64,000 nt of DNA, from assembly GCA_017408585.1 (NCBI GenBank), contig JAFQUJ010000017.1, positions 179,805 through 243,804 of the forward strand. Reading direction: 5' to 3'. The notes under the pieces were generated by a model. The model made no database searches. It was not told the origin of the DNA and worked only from the letters and a program-made list of their open reading frames with translations. The DNA comes from Clostridia bacterium. Lineage in GTDB: Bacteria; Bacillota; Clostridia; Oscillospirales; CAG-272. Within the stretch, counting starts at the first letter, position 1; every line of letters begins with the position of its first letter. Positions 16,479-24,893 of the stretch are shown here, one piece after another. Position numbers and translations under genes: made by a program.

Positions 16479-18349
16479 TGCTCGAGATATATTAGTAGCA
16501 CCGATATGTCCGCCGGACTAACCCCACTTATGCGTGATGCTTGTCCGAGGGTTAGGGGCTTTACCTTGTTTAGCTTTTGCTGAGCCTCTATTCTTAGGCC
16601 TTGAATTTGGGTGTAATCGAGGTCTTGGGGTAGAGGCTTTTGCTCTAATCTCTCGTTACGAGCAACCTCGAGCATTTGCTTTTTGACATAGCCCTCGTAT
16701 TTTATCTCTGTTTGAGCTACAAACAAGAGGCTTTTCTTGATTTCGGGGCGAGATGTGTCGAATTTCGCAAGATTTTCATAATCGAGCTGTGGCCTTTTCA
16801 GCAGGTCATATAGTGGGGTGGGAACGGTGATTTCCGATGTTTCGAGCGCCCTTAGCATTTCGTTTAGCTCCTCGCTTGGACGGATTACCGTGTGTCGAGT
16901 GCGCTCAATTTCTCTTTCGACCATTTCTCTTTTTAAGAGGTAGTGCTCCCATTGTGCGTCACCAACAAGTCCCACCTCTCTGCCTATCGGTGTTAGACGA
17001 TAATCAGCGTTATCCTGTCTTAGCAAAAGACGATATTCCGAGCGAGAGGTCATCATTCTATAAGGCTCGTTTGTTCCCTTTGTGACTAGGTCATCAATTA
17101 GCGTGCCTATGTATGACGAGGAGCGTGGAAGTATTAGTGGTTCTCTGCCTAAAAGCTTGAGCGAGGCGTTAATTCCTGCCACAAGTCCCTGTGCGCCCGC
17201 CTCCTCGTAGCCCGATGTTCCGTTAAATTGCCCTGCGCCATAAAGACCCGATATTTTCTTATATTCAAGTGTTGGCAAAAGCTCCTGTGGGTCGGTGCAA
17301 TCGTATTCGATTGCGTAGGCGTATCTCATGATTTGAGCGTTTTCAAAGCCCTCGAGCGAGTGTACCATTTCCGTTTGCACATCTATTGGCATTGAGGTTG
17401 AAAAGCCTTGTAGGTAGATTTCCTTTGTATCGCTTCCCATAGGCTCAACAAAGAGCTGATGCCTTGGCTTGTCGGCAAATCGAACGATTTTATCCTCGAT
17501 TGATGGGCAGTATCTTGGCCCTGTACCGTGTATGTTTCCCGAATACAGTGCCGAGCGTTTTATGTTTTCCGTTATGATTTGGTGTGTTCTTGCGTTGGTG
17601 TATGCGATATAGCAAGGGATTTGAGGGATTTTGGCATATTCGTCCTCGTCGGTTTGCCATGAGAACGGAAGCGCGCCCTCGTCGCCCAACTGAATTTCAA
17701 GCTTGGAATAGTCGATTGAGTCGGCATGAATTCTTGCAGGCGTGCCCGTCTTAAAGCGCATCATGCTAACGCCCTCACGCCTTAGCGCGTCGGTTAGGAA
17801 GGTGGCGCTCATAAGTGAGTCCGGTCCTGATGCGTAGCAGATATTGCCTGTGTGAACAGTTCCGTTTAGATATGTGCCTGTGCAAAGAATGGCGCAATCG
17901 ACCTCGTATCTTTCGCCTAGGCGTGTGATAAGAGCGACGATTTTTCGCAAATCTCCCTCGAGGCGTGTCTCTAAATCGACAATTTCGGCTTGAATTATGC
18001 GAAGGTTGGGGGTGCTTTCGAGCACGCCCTTCATTATTGAGCGATATTTTAGTCTATCCGCCTGTATTCTCTTTGAATGGACTGCTGCGCCCTTTCCCAA
18101 ATTCAAGGTGCGAGCTTGAAGGGTGACAAGGTCGGCGCTTTTTCCCATTTGTCCGCCAAGAGCGTCTATTTCGTACACAAGATGGCCCTTTGCAGTTCCA
18201 CCGATTGATGGATTACAGGGCAAATTTGCTATCGCATCAAGCGACATTGTAAAGAGTATGGTGTCAAGTCCCATTCTTGCGCTCGCAAGAGCTGCCTCTA
18301 TTCCGGCGTGGCCTGCACCAACAACTGCTATGCGTGTCTTGTTTCGCAT
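16475..18349 (-). CDS. mnmG: tRNA uridine-5-carboxymethylaminomethyl modification enzyme MnmG
   Basis: FAD-dependent partner of MnmE in wobble uridine modification. The 624-aa protein has the FAD-binding VVGAGHAGIEAA motif at about 9-20, PCNPSIGG(T)AKGH, the GTYLNGT motif and the C-terminal GASRI-type segment (here GQASRISGVSPADIS). I start at the ATG at 18349 behind GGAGGGAAAA; a TTG four codons upstream is less likely. The stop codon belongs to a repeat module. rlmH lies 21 bp upstream in the same operon. Confidence 0.97.
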   Translation of the reverse strand: MRNKTRIAVVGAGHAGIEAALASARMGLDTILFTMSLDAIANLPCNPSIGGTAKGHLVYEIDALGGQMGKSADLVTLQARTLNLGKGAAVHSKRIQADRLKYRSIMKGVLESTPNLRIIQAEIVDLETRLEGDLRKIVALITRLGERYEVDCAILCTGTYLNGTVHTGNICYASGPDSLMSATFLTDALRREGVSMMRFKTGTPARIHADSIDYSKLEIQLGDEGALPFSWQTDEDEYAKIPQIPCYIAYTNARTHQIITENIKRSALYSGNIHGTGPRYCPSIEDKIVRFADKPRHQLFVEPMGSDTKEIYLQGFSTSMPIDVQTEMVHSLEGFENAQIMRYAYAIEYDCTDPQELLPTLEYKKISGLYGAGQFNGTSGYEEAGAQGLVAGINASLKLLGREPLILPRSSSYIGTLIDDLVTKGTNEPYRMMTSRSEYRLLLRQDNADYRLTPIGREVGLVGDAQWEHYLLKREMVEREIERTRHTVIRPSEELNEMLRALETSEITVPTPLYDLLKRPQLDYENLAKFDTSRPEIKKSLLFVAQTEIKYEGYVKKQMLEVARNERLEQKPLPQDLDYTQIQGLRIEAQQKLNKVKPLTLGQASRISGVSPADISVLLIYLEH

Positions 18350-18370
18350 TTTTCCCTCCAAGTTTTCCTT

Positions 18371-18853
18371 CTATTTATGGTATTTTGTATTATTGATAAT
18401 CGACAGCGATCTATATATCGTTTCGTGCAAAATAACTCTTAGGAGCTGATGGGGGAAGGTGAGCTTGGAGATAGAGAGCTTATAGTCGGCTCTTTCCTTG
18501 ACACCGCGTGAAAGCCCGTATGACGAGCCTATTATAAAGACGATTTCGCTTTTACCTGTGTTTGTTATTTCGCTTATTTTGGCGCTTAACTCCTCGCTTG
18601 AAAGCTGTTTCCCCTCTATGCACATTGCGATTACATAGGACTTGGGGCTGAGCCTTTCTAAAATTCGCTTTTCCTCAATTTCAAGCGCTTTTTTTATCTC
18701 TGCCTCGCTTGGATTATCGCTTATGCGCTCTTCCTTTAAGATGATTTCTTCAAGCGTGCACCATGCGCTAAGGCGCTTTTGATATTCCTTTATGGCGTCA
18801 CGCAGGTATGCTTCCTTTATGTCGCCTGTGGCAATGATTTTTATGTTTAGCAT
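18371..18853 (-). CDS. rlmH: 23S rRNA (pseudouridine1915-N3)-methyltransferase RlmH
   Basis: SPOUT-class methyltransferase of 160 aa, the usual size. FIIGSSYGLS and the C-terminal SKLTFPHQLLRVILHETIYRSL pattern (split in this record) are diagnostic; the protein ends in KYHK. The start at 18853 follows GATGAGGTG within an inserted 61-bp repeat. The first 33 bp of the gene are also found upstream at 18915-18947, beside the original-looking start context TAAATG just after the previous gene. Translation now appears to use the second copy. Confidence 0.96.
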   Translation of the reverse strand: MLNIKIIATGDIKEAYLRDAIKEYQKRLSAWCTLEEIILKEERISDNPSEAEIKKALEIEEKRILERLSPKSYVIAMCIEGKQLSSEELSAKISEITNTGKSEIVFIIGSSYGLSRGVKERADYKLSISKLTFPHQLLRVILHETIYRSLSIINNTKYHK

Positions 18854-18947
18854 TATATTACACCTCATCCACCAAGCAAGCTTGGTCCCCCTTCCCCTCT
18901 AGGTGAAGGCTGGAGTCGCCTGTGGCAATGATTTTTATGTTTAGCAT
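18821..18947 (-). mobile_element. 61-bp repeat insertion flanked by 33-bp direct repeats
   Basis: The first 33 bp of rlmH (18821-18853) are exactly repeated at 18915-18947. Between them lies a 61-bp GC-rich block (18854-18914) containing ACCAAG-CTTG-CTTGGT. In transcript order the first copy starts an ATG that reads 11 rlmH codons, then through the block, and stops at TAA 4 bp before the functional rlmH ATG. The layout looks like insertion of a non-coding element with a 33-bp duplication of its target. Confidence 0.7.
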
Positions 18948-20198
18948 TTAATTTTCCTCTGTGATTTTGGAAACTGCGCTCATTACCGCCAATTTTCCAC
19001 TCTCGTAGGTGAGTCCACCCTGCATAAATGCGATATATGGCTCTCTTATTGGTCCGTCGCACGAGATTTCAATTGATGAGCCCTGTGTGAACGCTCCTGC
19101 TGCCATAATTACCTCATCCTGATAGCCGGGCATAGCCCATGGCATTGGCGTTACATATGAGTCAACAGGTGATGCGCTTTGTATTCCTTGGCAGAATTTG
19201 ATTAGCCCCTCTGGGTAGCCAAACTTGATTGTTTGGATTATGTCGGAGCGCATTTCGTTATATTTTGGGTACGCATCAAAGCCCAGCTTTTCAAGCATAT
19301 ATGCTGAAAAATGTGCAGTTTTAAGCGCTTGGGATACAATGTGTGGAGCTAGGAAAAAGCCCTTAAAGAGTGACCTGTTTTGCCCGAGCGTCGCACCAAC
19401 CTCACAGCCCGTTCCTACGCTTGTTAAGCGATATGAGGCAAGCTCGACTGCTCTTTTTGTGCCGGCAATATATCCACCACTTTCAGCAATTCCTCCACCC
19501 GGATTTTTAATGAGTGAGCCGATAATCATGTCTGCTCCTACTGCAGTTGGCTCTTTATCCTCGGTGAATTCGCCATAGCAGTTATCGACAACAACATAGG
19601 CATCGCTTCTTGCGTGGACAAACGAACAAATCTCGCCGATTTCGTCAACTGTGAGTGTTGGACGGTCAAGATAGCCCTTTGAGCGCTGAATGAACACAAC
19701 CTTGACCTTACTACCCAGCTCGCTTAGCTTTTTCGCAATTCCGTCAAAGTCGATTTTTCTGTCGGGGGTGAAGTCAACTTGCTCGTATCCAACGCCAAAA
19801 TCGGCAAGCGAGCCATCACCGTTTGCGCCATCAATTCCAACAACCTCGCAGAGCGTATCATAGGGGCGATTTGTGACTGAGAGCATAATGTCGCCCGGAC
19901 GCAAAAGTCCAAAAAGTCCTATTGTGAGCGCTTGCGTTCCGTTTACTATGCTGTGGCGCACAAATGCGCTTTCAGCGCCAAAAACTCGTGCATAAATTTG
20001 GTCGAGCGTGTCGCGTCCGAGGTCGTCGTAGCCGTAGCCCGTAGTCCCCGTCAGCATAGCCTCGCTTACACGAAATTCCTTGTATGCGTCAAGCACTCTT
20101 TCTGTGTTTTTAAAGGAAATTTCCTCGATTTTTTTAAATATGGGAGCAAGAGCAACCTCTGCCTCACTCGCGATTTTTAATATCTTTTCAGAAAACAT
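18948..20198 (-). CDS. Methionine gamma-lyase-related PLP enzyme (aluminum-resistance protein family)
   Basis: A 416-aa Cys/Met-metabolism PLP enzyme of the family annotated in Firmicutes as aluminum resistance protein or methionine gamma-lyase. Visible features are TGTTGYGYDDLGRD (about 55-70), SIVNGTQALTIGLFG, DNCYGEFTEDKEP and the Schiff-base Lys in a SLIKNPGGGIAESGGYIAG segment. Likely reaction: alpha,gamma-elimination of sulfur amino acids. The start at 20198 follows AAGGGAGG; an upstream open stretch lies in a repeat. Its TAA directly precedes the duplicated rlmH start. Confidence 0.85.
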   Translation of the reverse strand: MFSEKILKIASEAEVALAPIFKKIEEISFKNTERVLDAYKEFRVSEAMLTGTTGYGYDDLGRDTLDQIYARVFGAESAFVRHSIVNGTQALTIGLFGLLRPGDIMLSVTNRPYDTLCEVVGIDGANGDGSLADFGVGYEQVDFTPDRKIDFDGIAKKLSELGSKVKVVFIQRSKGYLDRPTLTVDEIGEICSFVHARSDAYVVVDNCYGEFTEDKEPTAVGADMIIGSLIKNPGGGIAESGGYIAGTKRAVELASYRLTSVGTGCEVGATLGQNRSLFKGFFLAPHIVSQALKTAHFSAYMLEKLGFDAYPKYNEMRSDIIQTIKFGYPEGLIKFCQGIQSASPVDSYVTPMPWAMPGYQDEVIMAAGAFTQGSSIEISCDGPIREPYIAFMQGGLTYESGKLAVMSAVSKITEEN

Positions 20199-20202
20199 AA
20201 TA

Positions 20203-20375
20203 CCTCCCTTACTTTTTCTTTGGACAAAAGAAAAAGTAAGCAAAAAGAAATCAAATAAATAAGAGCTTTTTATGGTTAGTCCTTCTTCTCTCTGCAAGTC
20301 TTTGGACAAAATGCTTTCACACTCGAAATTTTAATTTCGCTAGTGTGTAAAAAGTAAGCAAAAAAGCTTTTTGCA
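20203..20375. repeat. A/T palindromic element plus nested hairpin upstream of the PLP gene
   Basis: TTACTTTTTCTTT/AAAGAAAAAGTAA hairpin (about 20209-20240) directly upstream of the PLP-enzyme ribosome binding site. Further on is the nested insert CACACTCGAAATT/AATTTCGCTAGTGTG (about 20319-20350), also seen inverted in the mnmE leader. Confidence 0.65.
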
Positions 20376-20389
20376 AAACAGGCGAAGAG

Positions 20390-20690
20390 TTGTCTTCGCC
20401 TGATTCTTTGTTGTGTGGTTTTTCGACGCTATCAACGGTCGATGTAATCAATCGTTCAGAGCAAGTTGTGCTAGGCTCTGCTTTTTCCTTGGGCGATGGC
20501 TATCTTGTGATAGTCGAGGTCAAGAAAAAAGCTAGTAACAACGCAGAACGACGCTATCAACGGTCGATGTAATCAATCGTTCAGAGCAAGCAAGACAAGG
20601 CGCACCGCAAGAATGACGGGCGATGGTGTACTTTGTTGTACATCAAGGTCGGCATTCGGGCGCAACGCAGTATTGCGACGCTATCAACGG
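20390..20690. repeat. Two tandem copies of the structured repeat at the typA stop codon
   Basis: Both units start with CGACGCTATCAACGGTCGAT. Copy 1 hairpin (20480-20532): outer 12-bp GCTTTTTCCTTG / CAAGAAAAAAGC with one mismatch, inner GGCTATC/GATAGTC. Copy 2 (20611-20657): outer GAATGACG/CGGCATTC with one mismatch, inner GGTGTAC/GTACATC. The terminal module supplies the TGA TAG at the end of typA. Confidence 0.85.
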
Positions 20691-22507
20691 TTGATTTTGG
20701 CTTGTGCCTTCAATCTGAGTTGAGTGTTAAGTATTCTCTTTCTAAGTCTAATTGACTTTGGAGTTACCTCGATTAGCTCGTCATCGGCTATATACTCGAT
20801 TGCTTGCTCGAGGGACAGAACTCTTGGGGGAACGAGGATTAGAGCCTCGTCTGCGCCCTTGGAGCGAATCGCAGTAAGGTGCTTTTTCTTACAAACATTT
20901 ACAACGATATCCTCCATCTTTGGACACTCGCCGACAATCATGCCCTCGTAAACGGGGGTTTGAACGCCGATAAACATAGCGCCTCTATCCTGTGTATTGA
21001 ACAGTCCATACGAGGTAGCCTCGCCTGTTTCTGATGCGATAAGAGAGCCTGTAAATCTTGTGATTACATCGCCCTTGAATGGCTGATAGCCATCAAATAG
21101 GGTATTAAGCACGCCCTCTCCCTTTGTATCTGTCATGAACTCGCTACGATAGCCGAGCAGGCATCTTGATGGAATGAGATATTCAATTCTTGTTCTTGAG
21201 CCGACCTTTGCCATATCGACAAATTCGCCCTTACGAGCGCCGAGCTTTTGCATTACGATTCCCTCGCTCTCCTCGGGAACATCGATTGATACACGCTCCA
21301 TTGGCTCGTGAAGAATTCCGTCAATTTCCTTATAAAGCACGCGAGGTGTTGAACAGCAGAGCTCATAGCCCTCACGGCGCATATTTTCGATAAGGATTGC
21401 AAGGTGCATTTCGCCTCTGCCCGCAACCTTGAAGGAGTCGGTTGTTTCTCCGTCGCTTACGCGAAGTGAAACATCACGAAGGGTTTCCTTGTAAAGACGG
21501 TCACGGATTTGGCGAGAGGTAACGAACTTGCCCTCTTGACCTGCAAATGGGCTATCGTTTACGGAGAAGGTCATCTCCATTGTAGGCTCGCTAACCTTAA
21601 CAAATTCAAGTGGCTCGGGAGTGTCAAGCGCGCAAACGGTATCACCGATTGAGATTTCCTCGACGCCACTAAAGCATACGATATCTCCAACGGTTGCGCT
21701 TTGAGCTGACGATTTTGAAAGTCCGTCAAATTGATAGATTGAGATAATCTTGGCGCGTCTTGGCTTTTCGTCGGAGTGATAGTTGCAAACGCTAACCTCT
21801 TGACCTACCTTGATAGTACCGCGCTCAATTCTACCGATACCGATTTTTCCAACATAGTCATTATAGTCAATGCTTGAAACGAGCAATTGAAGAGGCTCAT
21901 CCTCCTCGCCCTCGGGAGCGGGGATATAGTCAATTATTGTGTCAAGCAATGGAATTAGGTTTTCGCCCTCAACATCGGGAGAGAGTGAGGCTGTTCCACT
22001 TCTGCCTGAGCAGAAAAGCATAGGTGAGTCAAGCTGATCGTCTGTTGCGTTAAGGTCGATAAGAAGCTCGAGCACCTCGTCGATAACCTCTTGAATACGA
22101 GCGTCGGGGCGGTCAATCTTGTTTACGACAACGATAATTCTGTGTCCCATCTCCATGGCTCTTTGAAGCACGAATCTGGTTTGTGGCATTGGGCCTTCTG
22201 CTGCGTCAACTAGCAAAATAACACCATTTACCATTTTGAGAATTCTCTCAACCTCACCACCGAAATCTGCGTGACCGGGGGTGTCGATAACATTTATCTT
22301 CTTGCCCGCATAGTGAATTGCTGTGTTCTTTGCAAGAATGGTAATTCCTCTTTCTCTTTCGAGGTCGTTTGAGTCCATTACACGCTCTGTTGTTGCTTGG
22401 TTTTCGTGATAAGCTCCACCCTGCTGAAGCATTCCGTCAACAAGCGTGGTTTTTCCGTGGTCAACATGGGCGATAATGGCTACATTTCTTAAATCCTCTC
22501 GTATCAT
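20684..22507 (-). CDS. typA: Ribosome-associated GTPase TypA/BipA
   Basis: Translation-factor GTPase acting on ribosomes in stress and assembly. The 607-aa protein has the G1 motif AHVDHGKTT (13-21), switch II DTPGHADFGGEVER, G4 VVNKIDRP, EF-G-like domains III and V and the TypA-specific C-terminal domain (SRCLLGYRSEFMTDTKGEG). The ATG at 22507 is chosen for its GAGAGG site; a TTG seven codons upstream overlaps that site. The stop codon lies in a dispersed structured repeat. Confidence 0.96.
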   Translation of the reverse strand: MIREDLRNVAIIAHVDHGKTTLVDGMLQQGGAYHENQATTERVMDSNDLERERGITILAKNTAIHYAGKKINVIDTPGHADFGGEVERILKMVNGVILLVDAAEGPMPQTRFVLQRAMEMGHRIIVVVNKIDRPDARIQEVIDEVLELLIDLNATDDQLDSPMLFCSGRSGTASLSPDVEGENLIPLLDTIIDYIPAPEGEEDEPLQLLVSSIDYNDYVGKIGIGRIERGTIKVGQEVSVCNYHSDEKPRRAKIISIYQFDGLSKSSAQSATVGDIVCFSGVEEISIGDTVCALDTPEPLEFVKVSEPTMEMTFSVNDSPFAGQEGKFVTSRQIRDRLYKETLRDVSLRVSDGETTDSFKVAGRGEMHLAILIENMRREGYELCCSTPRVLYKEIDGILHEPMERVSIDVPEESEGIVMQKLGARKGEFVDMAKVGSRTRIEYLIPSRCLLGYRSEFMTDTKGEGVLNTLFDGYQPFKGDVITRFTGSLIASETGEATSYGLFNTQDRGAMFIGVQTPVYEGMIVGECPKMEDIVVNVCKKKHLTAIRSKGADEALILVPPRVLSLEQAIEYIADDELIEVTPKSIRLRKRILNTQLRLKAQAKINR

Positions 22508-22655
22508 TTTTATATCCTCTCTTTTCAATCTAGTTACATTTTAATTTGCTTGTTTTTATCAACATGCGACAAGCGCATACATTTTAGCACACATTATAAT
22601 GCGTTGTAAAGGGGTTTTTAAAAATTTTTTTAATTTTTTTATTTGTGTATGTAAA

Positions 22656-22684
22656 TTGACATTTAACAGAAGATGTGGTAAAAT
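22656..22684 (+). promoter_or_regulatory. Promoter of the deacetylase gene
   Basis: TTGACA (22656-22661), 17-bp spacer, TAAAAT (22679-22684). Confidence 0.75.
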
Positions 22685-22769
22685 GGTTATATAAGTGCTT
22701 TTGGGAGTGATTTTTCACGCAAGGGCGACAAAACAAAACGGCATACGGGTTTGCCGAGCGAGGTGGAAT

Positions 22770-23678
22770 ATGGAAATTAAAATTGCAAAATTTTTCGGTA
22801 ACGCAAGGGGTGCTCTTTCGTTTACCTTTGACGATGGCTGTTACAAGGAAAGCACGCTAAAAACCATTGAGATTTTCAAGATGGTCGAGGCAAAAACGGG
22901 TGTCAAAATCAAGGCGACGAGCGCTCAAACGGTTGGATTTCTTCACGAGGGCTTAATTGATATGTGGAAGATTGCGATTGAGGAGGGGTATTACGATATT
23001 TGCTCCCACTCGGTTGACCATTGTATAGGCTACAATGACGAAACGCCCGAGGAAAAGCGCCTTTATGATGCCGAGGCATCAAGAGATAAGCTCTCCGAGA
23101 TTTATGGTGTGACTCCTATTTGCTTTGCAATCCCCGGTGGTGGCGAGAGCGAGGGGGCGTGTCAGCTACTTAGCCGTCACTACTACGCAAATCGAGTTGG
23201 CGAAGGCCCAATTAATGACCCCGACAACCTAAATTTCATGCGCTTGACATCGTTTATAGGTAGGCTGAGCTATGAAAATGTCGAGCCCTGTGTTAAGTTT
23301 ATAGACGAAATTATCGCTTGCGAGGGCTACGGAATACAAATCAACCATTGGCTCACCGACAAGGAGCAGGATGTTCACCACGCGCAAAGGACTCATGTTT
23401 TCGAGGACGAATGTCTTTATGCGGGAAAATTGGCGTCCGAGGGCAAGCTTTGGATTGCATCTCTTAATGATGCGGTTAAGTATTTTTATGAGCGAAATAA
23501 TGCCAAAATCACGACACAGGGTGACGAAATTACCATTAAATGCGACCTTGACGCATCAATCTTTAACCACCCATTGACGCTCGTTATCACAGCTGATGCA
23601 GAAAAGAGCGTAAAAATCAATGGCGCTCCATACGAGCTTAAGGTGGGCGAGAATGTTATCACAATTGAAATGAGGTAA
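22770..23678 (+). CDS. Polysaccharide deacetylase (NodB-type, CE4)
   Basis: A 302-aa protein with the NodB metal site: SFTFDDGC (about 18-25) and SHSVDH (His pair, about 84-89), then FAIPGGGESEGA. It lacks a signal peptide, so it may act on intracellular sugars or be misrouted by annotation; related proteins deacetylate chitooligosaccharides or peptidoglycan. The C-terminal 65 residues form a small beta-rich domain. The start at 22770 follows GAGGTGG; an ATG 75 bp upstream lacks a site. DUF1294 follows 3 bp later. Confidence 0.82.
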   Translation: MEIKIAKFFGNARGALSFTFDDGCYKESTLKTIEIFKMVEAKTGVKIKATSAQTVGFLHEGLIDMWKIAIEEGYYDICSHSVDHCIGYNDETPEEKRLYDAEASRDKLSEIYGVTPICFAIPGGGESEGACQLLSRHYYANRVGEGPINDPDNLNFMRLTSFIGRLSYENVEPCVKFIDEIIACEGYGIQINHWLTDKEQDVHHAQRTHVFEDECLYAGKLASEGKLWIASLNDAVKYFYERNNAKITTQGDEITIKCDLDASIFNHPLTLVITADAEKSVKINGAPYELKVGENVITIEMR

Positions 23679-23681
23679 AAA

Positions 23682-23969
23682 ATGAAATATCTACTTATCG
23701 TTTTAGGCGCGCTCTCTATTTTCACATTTCTTCTATATGGAATTGACAAGCTAAAGGCAAAGCTCGGCGCTTGGAGAATTCCGGAAAAGGTTCTGCTCGG
23801 CTTTGCCGTTCTCGGTGGCGGTCTTGGCGCAATTTTGGGAATGAACCTCTTCCGTCACAAGACAAAGCATTGGTACTTTTGGGTGGTCGGCATTTTCGGC
23901 ATTATCGTTCAAGTTGCGCTGATTGTGCTTGTCTATACCTTCTTAGACAAGAGCGTTAGTTGCGTGTAA
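23682..23969 (+). CDS. DUF1294 family membrane protein
   Basis: A 95-aa protein with three hydrophobic helices and the DUF1294 core: YGIDKLKAKLGAWRIPE, then LGGGLGAILGMNLFRHKTKHWYF (written here in part). Function is unknown. It follows the deacetylase by 3 bp and shares its terminator, so they form an operon. Confidence 0.85.
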   Translation: MKYLLIVLGALSIFTFLLYGIDKLKAKLGAWRIPEKVLLGFAVLGGGLGAILGMNLFRHKTKHWYFWVVGIFGIIVQVALIVLVYTFLDKSVSCV

Positions 23970-23973
23970 TATC

Positions 23974-24002
23974 AAAAAACCTCGACACAGGTCGAGGTTT
24001 TT
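23974..24002. terminator. Bidirectional intrinsic terminator
   Basis: CCTCGAC-ACAG-GTCGAGG hairpin with A6 before and T5 after. It serves the DUF1294 operon and the convergent pnuC gene. Confidence 0.88.
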
Positions 24003-24006
24003 CTAT

Positions 24007-24690
24007 TTAGTTGTTATTTTGTTGGCGGTTTTTAATTCTGCGCCAATTTATAAAGCCATAAAGGTCATTTACGAGGAACATTACAAAGCACAAAATCATT
24101 GGGAAGCTCGACACATCCTCGATTGTGGCAAGTATCCAAAGCACGATAAGAACCACATCATTTAGCGCATAGCCGAGCGCATAATAGGGTGAGCGCAAAA
24201 ATGTCAAATACGAGGCAACAAAGCTAGTTAGCACGGAAATTGTGCTGACAATCAAATTGGCTGTGCCAAGTGCGCCTAGTATAAAGTAAAAGGCTACGGT
24301 GACAAGAGCGCTCGATACCGCAATTGTCGCTATCTGCTTTTTTGTTATGTCGCTTACCTCAACCTCGCCATCGCTATAAGGGTGCTTAATCCACGATACG
24401 ATAGCGCAGATTGCCATTGGCGTGCTCATGAAAAGATATGTAATCATTTCTCCGTAATATTGAGAAAGAACGGAAACCACACTATAAAGGAGCGCAAAGA
24501 TAACGACTAAAAATTGTCCTACAACATTACCCTTTGATATGAATATAAGTGCGCTAACGCCAACAAGTGAGGCGACAAGCGTCAGGTAGTCCCTCTCGGG
24601 TACACTCAAAAACGATGCCAAAACAACAATTAGCGACACACCCCAAAGGATTTTTTCAAATTTTGTTAGGCTTTTAAATAGTTTTTTCAT
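24007..24690 (-). CDS. pnuC: PnuC-family vitamin/nucleoside transporter
   Basis: A 227-aa membrane protein with about seven helices and the PnuC core (VGQFLVVIFALLYSVVS, the internal WxxHPY-like IVSWIKHPYS segment, and a C-terminal FVMFLVNDLYGFINWRR). PnuC imports nicotinamide riboside by facilitated diffusion; relatives carry thiamine or riboflavin. Two other NAD genes in the window favour the nicotinamide riboside role (inference). It has its own promoter and an approximately 95-nt leader with mutually exclusive hairpins, the second sequestering its GTGGAG site. Confidence 0.85.
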   Translation of the reverse strand: MKKLFKSLTKFEKILWGVSLIVVLASFLSVPERDYLTLVASLVGVSALIFISKGNVVGQFLVVIFALLYSVVSVLSQYYGEMITYLFMSTPMAICAIVSWIKHPYSDGEVEVSDITKKQIATIAVSSALVTVAFYFILGALGTANLIVSTISVLTSFVASYLTFLRSPYYALGYALNDVVLIVLWILATIEDVSSFPMILCFVMFLVNDLYGFINWRRIKNRQQNNN

Positions 24691-24785
24691 AAAATCTCCA
24701 CTGATGCCCTAAAAAAAGGGCATCCCTCGTATCTTCTAAGACCTAACGATACGACGAATGCTACCCGGTGGCAGTTATTTTGTAA
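24691..24785 (-). promoter_or_regulatory. Candidate riboswitch leader of pnuC
   Basis: In transcript order, GCATTC (24761-24756) can pair with GGATGC (24725-24720), enclosing a TCGTATC/GATACGA hairpin (24754-24727). GATGCCCT (24724-24717) can instead pair with AGGGCATC (24710-24703), whose 3' arm abuts the GTGGAG ribosome binding site. The two states share bases 24720-24724, so they exclude each other. I could not match it to the TPP or FMN consensus I know. Confidence 0.55.
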
Positions 24786-24789
24786 ATCA

Positions 24790-24818
24790 ATTCTATCATA
24801 CCCGTTATCCCTTGTCAA
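24790..24818 (-). promoter_or_regulatory. Promoter of pnuC
   Basis: TTGACA (24818-24813), 17-bp spacer, TAGAAT (24795-24790) on the minus strand. Confidence 0.75.
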
Positions 24819-24857
24819 GATGGACTTGATAAAAACTCTCTTATATTATCAAATTTA

Positions 24858-24890
24858 AAAGCCTCGAGAAACCTCGAGGCTTTTTTGTTA
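24858..24890 (-). terminator. Intrinsic terminator of the MORN gene
   Basis: GCCTCGAG / CTCGAGGC hairpin with U-tract, directly after the MORN-protein stop codon. Confidence 0.85.
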
Positions 24891-24893
24891 AAA

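Noticed and set aside
18865-19062. 65-aa open frame spanning the rlmH insertion
   Set aside because: It runs in a different frame through the duplicated rlmH start and the PLP gene end, with no ribosome binding site; it is a by-product of the insertion.
24691-24785. TPP or FMN riboswitch upstream of pnuC
   Set aside because: I could not find CTGAGA/ACCTGA-type TPP elements or the FMN AGGGCAGGGT/ACCGGCGGT segments; only a generic switch-like leader can be supported.
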